Of a stretch of 64,000 bases of DNA, positions 57,226-64,000 are shown piece after piece. Position 1 is the stretch's first letter, and each line of letters begins with the position of its first letter. Origin of the DNA: Hydractinia symbiolongicarpus (taxonomy: Eukaryota; Cnidaria; Hydrozoa; Anthoathecata; Hydractiniidae); NCBI RefSeq assembly GCF_029227915.1, contig NC_079880.1, positions 23,808,501 through 23,872,500 of the forward strand, read 5' to 3'. Made by a program: the position numbers and the translations under genes. The notes under the pieces were generated by a model. That model made no database searches, was not told the DNA's origin, and worked only from the letters and a program-made list of their open reading frames with translations.

Positions 57226-57309
57226 TTTATTTACAGAGAAATATTTTATCAACACATTTTTTTTTAATTTACTGTTGAAGGTTATGACGTCACACTCTGT
57301 CATTTATTG

Positions 57310-57375
57310 GTGAAGGTTTTTGCGCACGCGCAGAGGTTTGTCGGATGACGTCCTTTTTCGCGCATGCGCAGCAGC
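57310..57375. promoter_or_regulatory. Cluster of NRF1-like and CRE-like sites
   Basis: tgcgcacgcgca (57321-57332), tgacgtc (57346-57352) and gcgcatgcgca (57360-57370) stand out in AT-rich DNA 85-145 bp upstream of the copy A repeat gene. The first and third match the NRF1 palindrome, the middle the CREB/ATF core. By pattern only. Confidence 0.45.
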
Positions 57376-58979
57376 AGATTTTGATGATTTTATATGGTTG
57401 CTATGACAACAAAAATATTTTCGTGCACAATTTATTTGGAGTCATGCATTTTACGGGGGGTGCCAGGGGAGAGGGGGAGAAACGGGGGATTTACGCCTGA
57501 ACCCTAAAAGTATAGTTTGAAAAGCTCCTCAATCTACTTGGCTGAAGTAATCGTGATGAAACAAAGCAATTTTCTTAGCTAGGAATTTTGCAATGGTATA
57601 CTTATTCATATTTGCCGTGACGAATTTTAAAACCACCGGGAGTGAACTGCTTTGTTATAAATTAATCTGCAGTTATTGTTACGGGCAATTAAACGTTGTT
57701 TTTGTGGTTTTCTGTACTGTTTAAAACGTCTTATTTGTAGACGTTTTTAATAAAGTCAACAAAATCTGTTCATGATAAGAAGCACAGTAATTTAAAGTAT
57801 TTTTAAGTGGGTTAGTATTTTCTTTCTTATCACGTCATCCAAGATAATAAGAAAGAAATTTTTTTTAACACAGTATTATACCGTGGCTGGATTGGATAAA
57901 CTAAATCCTAGCTCATCACTGCGGCAAAACACGAAGCAAAATTAGCGATAGCAACTGTACAATTGTGTAAGCATGTCTATATACAAAATAGTATTTTATG
58001 CGAGTCACTACTTCGACATCTTCTATTTTTGCCGTAGTGGGTCATTGAGCTATGGAAAGCCAGTAATGAACTTTTCTTAAGCTTTTACGATACTTTTTAG
58101 ATGTAGAAGTTGCTTTTTATTTTTGGGATAAAGGCACCTTCTTCTTTGTTGGATCTTTACTTTAATGGCATTATTTTGCCTGCCACACAAATGTTTCAGA
58201 TTTTCGATACTAGCTTAACAAAGAAACCTTTCCATAAAATCAGAGCACATATTAATTTTGAAGTTTATATTTTTAATTTTTAGAACTCTACTAAATTTAC
58301 AAAACTATGATAGTAAACTTTTAAAAAGGCAAGGCTAGTCTTTGTGTTAAAAGATTCAGGAGATCAAGTAACTAATTCTGGCTATATAATTATTATTTAT
58401 GACAGCTTCTTATAATTACTTTAGGTGCTGATATAACTATACAGATTATAAGAATAACGTGTTTAATTAACCGGCAACATGCTGTGTATCCAGGTTTTAA
58501 AGAAAGATTTTGGCAACCACAAGGTGTTTGTGTGTGCTACAATGGTCAGCCTTTTATGAAATTTGGCATGTGCTAGGTTAGAACAGTAAGAATTATTTCA
58601 GAAAGAAAGTTCAATGGATGTGAAAAAAAATCCACAAAAAATTAAATTTATCGCTCTCTGTCAATTTCAGCCATGAAAGAAAGATTTCTTCATCGCAGAC
58701 AACTAGATTAAGTCCTGTCAGTTTTAAAACGGACATTATTAAAAGTAGCATAGGTATTTATAATATTAAATGAAATTTATTCACGTTGTTATGAATTTAA
58801 GTTAGCAATGGTATCGTACCACAACTATGTTGCCGTTCAAAAAGAGATCGTAATTAAATAATTATACATCAAATATAAAGGTTTGAAAGGTCAGTAGTAT
58901 AGACATGACAAAATAATAAAGCTGATAATAAATGTAGACATCCTTTTCCACCGATATTTTTAAACCTAATGTATGTGGT
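57376..58979. other. Intergenic, MFSD8-like 3' side
   Basis: A short GC-rich patch at 57450-57495 (cggggggtgccaggggagag), then AT-rich sequence without recognisable genes. A minus-strand AATAAA near 58770 could serve the transporter gene. Confidence 0.45.
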
Positions 58980-60284
58980 TTAAATCAAGATTTTGGGGTT
59001 TATAAACGATTTTCTTCTTGCAATCAAAATAAATAAACCGACCAGAGACAACAATGTCAAACCAATTATGAATGTATAGCAATATTGGACCAGATAAGCA
59101 GATGCTAAACTTCCAACTACAAAGCAAAAATTTAATATATTAACTCTCAAACTTTCAACGTAAGCTTGATGTATCGAAGCTACCATTGATGGTGCAACAA
59201 TAACTAAAAAAATTTGTTCTCCCATCTCTCCTATAGTAATGCATACAGCCAGAATTATTGTAAGCATTATTATGATAGGAATGTGTATATGGTGTCCTTT
59301 TATTAATATAGTCTGGAAACATCCTGCCAGAAAACCAAATACAACGCTAGCTATTCCACAAATATAAACCGTTTTGTAAGTTAGCTTCGTCAATGTGAGT
59401 GCTACAATAATTCCGAACACCACGAGGCTGTAGAAAAAGTAGAAAATTGTATTTACATAATAAGGTAACGATAACACCGCGATAATTACTGGGAAACTTC
59501 GCGTGAAGAACTCTTGACAAAACGCAGACACAAACGTGAAAAACATTATAAACATAAAGTCAAAACTTTCAACAATTTTTCTGATTACAAATGAGAACGA
59601 TTCTTTTTTGTAACTTCGATTTTTAATATCTTCCTCACCAGTCTCTTCTTTTAAGTCATATTCTTTGGATAGGTCGCTCGCTAGAAAGAGAATACCTGTT
59701 TGTGACACAATAATTAGAAATAAAGAGATGATACCAGAAACATTATGTATAGTTATATGCAGACTAAAAACGACAACATCAATAGTTTGAAAAAAACTAA
59801 CAATGAACGGACCAAGTCCGTATCCTAGAAAAAATGACGCCATTAAAACTGGTATTTTTCTCTTCATTTCATCGGGCGGATACGATCTAGCTACTTCTGC
59901 ACGGGCTACCAGTCTTGGAACTGAAATATATCCAATGAAAAATCGTCCCACTGCGGCAAAGATAGGAGATGTGGGGATCATGTACAAAAAACATCCAAAT
60001 ATGCCAAGAAAATTGCACATTAATATAATTAATGTTGTACGTCTTGTTTTGTCCGCAAACCTTGCGATAAAGGTGGAAAATAAAACTGTGGGAAAATAAT
60101 ATGAGGCGCCGATTATTCCATAAAACAATTCGAGATTTTCGAGGCCATTCCAAGTCGTTAAATAACCCCATAATGTCACAGTTACAGCAGATTGGTCTAT
60201 GCCCAACACAAAAAGGTGAAGCGTATAAGCAATGAATGTATACTTTCTCTTTTTCTCCCATGTTATACTGTAATCTCTGATCAT
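58980..60284 (-). CDS. Major facilitator superfamily transporter, MFSD8/CLN7-like
   Basis: Single-exon 434-residue protein with about 12 hydrophobic helices and a charged central loop (DLSKEYDLKEETGEEDIKNR, about 205-225). The loop after TM2 reads ARFADKTRRTTL, a form of MFS motif A; TM4 carries GRFFIGYISVPRLVARAEVA, and GYGLGPFI in TM5 resembles MFSD8-type carriers. MFSD8 is a lysosomal membrane protein; substrate and location here are inference. No dileucine signal was verified. Start chosen as the first ATG (MIRDYSITWEKKRKYT), where a basic N-terminus leads into TM1. The lack of introns contrasts with UCP4, RPS8 and LETMD1. Confidence 0.82.
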   Translation of the reverse strand: MIRDYSITWEKKRKYTFIAYTLHLFVLGIDQSAVTVTLWGYLTTWNGLENLELFYGIIGASYYFPTVLFSTFIARFADKTRRTTLIILMCNFLGIFGCFLYMIPTSPIFAAVGRFFIGYISVPRLVARAEVARSYPPDEMKRKIPVLMASFFLGYGLGPFIVSFFQTIDVVVFSLHITIHNVSGIISLFLIIVSQTGILFLASDLSKEYDLKEETGEEDIKNRSYKKESFSFVIRKIVESFDFMFIMFFTFVSAFCQEFFTRSFPVIIAVLSLPYYVNTIFYFFYSLVVFGIIVALTLTKLTYKTVYICGIASVVFGFLAGCFQTILIKGHHIHIPIIIMLTIILAVCITIGEMGEQIFLVIVAPSMVASIHQAYVESLRVNILNFCFVVGSLASAYLVQYCYTFIIGLTLLSLVGLFILIARRKSFINPKILI

Positions 60285-60297
60285 TTTTTAGCCTTCG

Positions 60298-60545
60298 TTG
60301 TTGTTGTTGTTGTTGCTACTGGTGTAGGTGGTAGTCTTTTGAAAACCGGTACAGTATGTATATAAATTAACTAAACTTTCCAATTAAAAAAAAACAGCCA
60401 GCCAAAAATTTCAAGAAGCTTTCGTCAGGAGAAACGCTGGCAAAAAATTTGATGTTGTTTATGTTGAAGCCTTTGTTGTTGTTGTTTTTATTGTTGCTAC
60501 AGATGTTGTTGTTGTTTGCTATTGTTGTTGATGTTGATGTAAATG
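60298..60545. repeat. (TTG)n-type imperfect microsatellites
   Basis: Runs of gttgttgttgttgttg at 60298-60316 and 60470-60545 with interruptions, immediately upstream of the transporter start codon; as minus-strand RNA these are CAA repeats in or near the 5'UTR. Confidence 0.85.
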
Positions 60546-60649
60546 TTGAAATATGATGTAAATGTTGTCAAATAATATCTATGAGAGTAATTATATACTC
60601 TATTATTCTGTTACCACTAACAAATAATACAGATTAAGGTAATTAAAGT

Positions 60650-60677
60650 GAAGTAAGTAAGTAAGTAAGTAAGTAAG
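60650..60677. repeat. (AAGT)n microsatellite
   Basis: Seven consecutive aagt units. Confidence 0.9.
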
Positions 60678-60696
60678 TTTGTACATTTGGTAGATT

Positions 60697-61045
60697 ACTG
60701 GGACCGTTTCTCACTTACAAGCTGCTTTTCTGGGACCGAAAAATTTTCTGGGACCACTGCCGGTCCCAGAAAAAAAGTTGTTGTTTTTGATAGTTTTATG
60801 GTTCCGCGACTTCAATAAAAACAAATCTAAGCGAGGTCCCGAAAAACTCAAATCGGAACATTTTTCACCTTTACTATTTCGTTCGTTTTACACGAGATTT
60901 CTGGGACCAAAATTTTTTTTTCTAAACTTTTTACTTCCGTTTGTTTTGAAGTTAACTTCCATCGTATTTATGTTTCTGATTAAAAAACACCTTTAATTTA
61001 CACTTTTCTGGCTTACTTCCTTACTTTCGGTCCCAGAAATCTAGC
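60697..61045. repeat. Element with repeated and inverted ctgggaccg motifs
   Basis: tttctgggaccg-type motifs occur at about 60698, 60729, 60751 and 60900 and inverted (cggtcccagaaa) at 60762 and 61027. Ends face each other across about 330 bp, suggesting a foldback/MITE-type element. The 72-codon frame within is not protein-like. Confidence 0.5.
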
Positions 61046-64000
61046 AAATTAACGTTTAGGAAAAGTCATGCACTCTAAGAGAGACCCTTCCATAGTATTT
61101 CATTAGAAGTCACTCTCACACTTTCACACTCTTTGCACTGGGGCAGCAATCTATATGATTTGTAATGGAAAATGTGTGGAACGAAATAAATTTGAAAATT
61201 AAAAGGACCAACTGTTGTTTTAAGACTGGCAGCAGAGCGAGACACAAAATGACGAGGCCCAGCTGTACAAGTTTTTTAACGAGAATGTCATAACTTGAGA
61301 CAGTACGTTTATGATCCCTAGGGTCACGTGTGTGGATTGAACGTAACGGATTTTACTAATGTCAAATCATCTTTCGAGGAGTTGATGCGGAATTTCTAAG
61401 AGAAAAATGACTCAGAAACAGAGGAAAACCCAGTAATTTATCCGCAGAATAACTTAAAACGCCAATAAAGAAATCAATCGTTCTTGCTTTAATTTTAGGT
61501 GGAACGAATGCCTTCAACAACAGAAAATTGTGGCAAAAGGTTGCTGTACTGTAAAGTACCTTTTACATGAGATCGTCAGTAAGTTAATTGGTAATTAAAT
61601 AAGTTTAAAGTCTAACTGACCACAAGGAAACTCTGAAGAGTTTGCTTAGGATGAGGCTTTCTAAATACTTCTACAACGCCACATTTAACATTCATTATTT
61701 ACTGCAATATACTGTCTTAGTAAGACGCTCAAAAGTTAAACATCTAACATAAAGCAGGAAAGTACCATTAAAATAACAAAAAATGGTTTCTATGACCGCC
61801 GTGGTTGGACGCGTAAAGTCCCACCTAAATTTATCTTAAATACTACTTGCTTCTGTCTAAATACATGTGGAAGATAGTTATTCAAAATTTCAATCCATGA
61901 AACTATTTAATCGGTTAAAAACTTTTAATCCTTTAAAAACATTCAATCATTTTAAAAATTATTCAATCCTTCAAAGCCGCGGGGCGTACCCGAGCTTTTT
62001 ATGCACAAAAATAAAAAATAAAAAATTGAAAATGAGTCGACCTTCCCTTTAAGGAACTTAGACGCCCCCACCCCCATCCCACCCCCGTTCGTTGTCACAA
62101 ATTGCATTGCGGGAATGGCAAGTTTAGGATAGTTCTTAAGATTATGAAAAAGGGTACTTGCTGGAAACGCTGAAGGTACCGTGGGGGCTTTCAGTGGAAC
62201 GTCGGTGGTTAAAAAAACTCTCACTTTAAAAACCATTAAAAGGTCCGAATTAACTAGAAACAATAACTTTGGCAGTACGAGACGGTGAATCGAACAGGCG
62301 CGGGCATTTCCAGGTGAGAACAGACAAAAAAAATCGAAAAAAACTCAAACACTTGCCTGCTGCTCCTTCAAATATTAGGCGATTTAGGCAAGTCGGGACC
62401 CACTTGCGAAACTGAGTGACATTGAAAAAGTTGTCAAAACTCGCCTCTGTATATGCAGGCGTTTTCGGTTTATGCCAATTTACAAAAGACCAAAGAAAGC
62501 TGTTCTTAGTCCTTTGACCAGGCTGGCTAACTCTAGATGCAGCACTTTGCAGTGTATAAATTTTTTAAAACTATTGAAAACTCATCATATCACATGTAGT
62601 TATTCCACGCACATATCCGTGCCTTAGGAAACAATTTTTTTAATGTGTGTGTAAGGAGGTGGGGGGGATTCTAAAGTTTATTGTCTCCGCGGAGTATACC
62701 TTGGTTTTGCCCGAAAGAGGATGCATTTTTGGCTGGAAGATAACTGCCGAATGTCATTCATTCTCTCATATATGTCAAAAAATCATTTAAAATTACATGT
62801 GTTAACAACATGTATGACATAAGTGTTTATGCATTTTTCTCATGACAATAGCAAGGCGAAGAAAAGCAGAAAAAATGCGCAATCGGCTTAGAATACAATA
62901 TAAATATAATGAATCACCTTTGAAAGTATGTGATTGATTTCAAAATGCGAGCTCTATTTCTTCGTTTCCGCATCAAATTATAGCCGCATTCACACCTATT
63001 CATTTACTCTCTTGTGTCATGTCACAAAAATTCGCAACCATCAATTCTGCAATAAATTCTGCTTTAAAGATGTATTTTTCCATATTTTTTGCTGGCTTTT
63101 TTATATCAAGAAAATTTCAAGTTTGCTATTTTTCTGATTTTGTTTTTATTTATTAACCAATTATTTGGACTTTTAAATCTTCAATGTATAACAATGCGAA
63201 ATGATCAACTAAGATTAATTAATTATTGATTAATTTTCAGATCGAAATCTTACAGAGCTCCAAAGTAACACGTATGAAGAAGATAATGTAGTAGAGGCAA
63301 CGCTAAGCCTAAGCGCCTAGGCTGCGATGAAAGTGAAAACGAGGATGATAATGACATACAGCATTAAAATTAGAATAAAACTGAAAATGTATTGAAAATA
63401 GATTTCAAAATATACTCAATAAGCGCCTAGTGTTTAATTAACCGCCCATTCCAATTAAGCGGCCACCCCGAAATTCGCAAAAATAAATAATCGCCTTGAC
63501 GTTTAATCCGCTATTTAGGGTAATTTAGCTCCATTACGGAATAATTCTCGTCGTCACGTCCGTCAGCAACAATTGACACATTTTAAGAGTATTGATTTAA
63601 CCAAATGACCTAAGATCCGTTGTTTGTCCTATGTCCGCTGTTAATATTGCCAAGGAACTTAGACAAGTTAATATTACGCCAATCTTATATAGAAATAGCC
63701 TGAATCATTACTTATGGGGACGAACTTTGAAAAAAATTGAAGTCTTGCGCCAACATATTCTTGAAAGCATTGTAGACGGTTTGGTAGTTGGCTAGTCTTT
63801 CTTCCCAAAAACTAGCCCGTTTTATGACAACTTGGTTCTCAGAAGTTACGGTGGGGCTGTCTTTGACCGGACCTTTAGTAGTTAAGGATATTTATATCTC
63901 TTGCACACATCGAGTTTCCAAATCCCGTCTGGAGTTGTTTATAAATTTTTGTATATAATGGTTTTTATGTGGCTGAAACAACTAGACACCTTTTGGAAGG
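61046..64000. other. Right end of window, no gene seen
   Basis: No exon, RNA gene or mobile-element protein recognised. A 'taagcggcc...aatccgc' repeat-like patch at about 63415-63520 may be part of an unknown element. Genes with distant exons cannot be excluded. Confidence 0.45.

Noticed and set aside
50887-57303. Complete Maverick/Polinton or intact endogenous virus
   Set aside because: No polymerase, integrase, ATPase or protease and no terminal inverted repeats were seen, and most genes are frameshifted.

Overview
The window is a stretch of an AT-rich, intron-bearing animal nuclear genome. Orthologues of animal genes (RPS8, GCHFR, LETMD1, UCP4, heparan-sulfate 2-O-sulfotransferase, MFSD8, a rhodopsin-class GPCR), short AT-rich GT-AG introns, abundant MITEs, SINEs, LINE and Helitron relics, and capsid-type relics of the kind seen in Maverick/Polinton elements point to an early-branching metazoan. 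I think a cnidarian, perhaps a hydrozoan, is most likely; that placement is inference.

Layout. 1-6.6 kb: a tandem duplication with a period of about 3.63 kb. Each unit carries an intact intronless 412-residue HS2ST-like sulfotransferase and, tail-to-tail on the minus strand, a 56-codon coiled-coil terminal exon. 6.7-9.9 kb (minus): a four-exon gene, reconstructed here, for a 205-residue tail-anchored protein, including exons of 24 and 22 nt. It is head-to-head, about 1 kb apart, with a complete ten-exon UCP4/SLC25A27 gene (10.9-17.2 kb, 308 aa), whose introns hold a LINE relic and a tRNA-derived SINE. 19.1-24.8 kb (minus): a complete seven-exon RPS8 gene (208 aa) with a LINE scrap, a 1.6-kb terminal-inverted-repeat element and a tRNA-like SINE in one intron. 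24.8-32.2 kb: repeats and gene-poor DNA. 32.2-32.9 kb: two-exon GCHFR (83 aa). 34.6-39.5 kb: seven-exon LETMD1 (400 aa). 40.7-41.7 kb (minus): a single-exon GPCR. 42-45 kb: repeats. 46-47.6 kb: a broken Helitron helicase with an internal 105-bp inverted repeat.

50.9-57.3 kb: a compact block of small, closely packed, mostly broken genes unlike the host genes: a capsid-like pseudogene, a glycine-rich membrane-type protein gene split by a piggyBac-type MITE, a SAP-like small protein, two unknown small ORFs, a Cys-rich remnant and two tandem genes of 24-residue repeats resembling DUF4116. I read it as an old, partial Maverick/virus-like insertion. It is the least explained part of the window. 59.0-60.3 kb (minus): an MFSD8-like transporter. 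The rest, to 64 kb, is repeats and unassigned DNA.

The host genes are not a pathway; they are neighbours with housekeeping or metabolic roles (translation, mitochondrial transport and biogenesis, tetrahydrobiopterin control, glycan sulfation). Several CDS begin 5-14 nt after a splice-acceptor-like site, which would suit 5'UTR introns or spliced-leader trans-splicing. Exon structures were read by eye from reading frame, splice sites and known family proteins; no alignment software was used.
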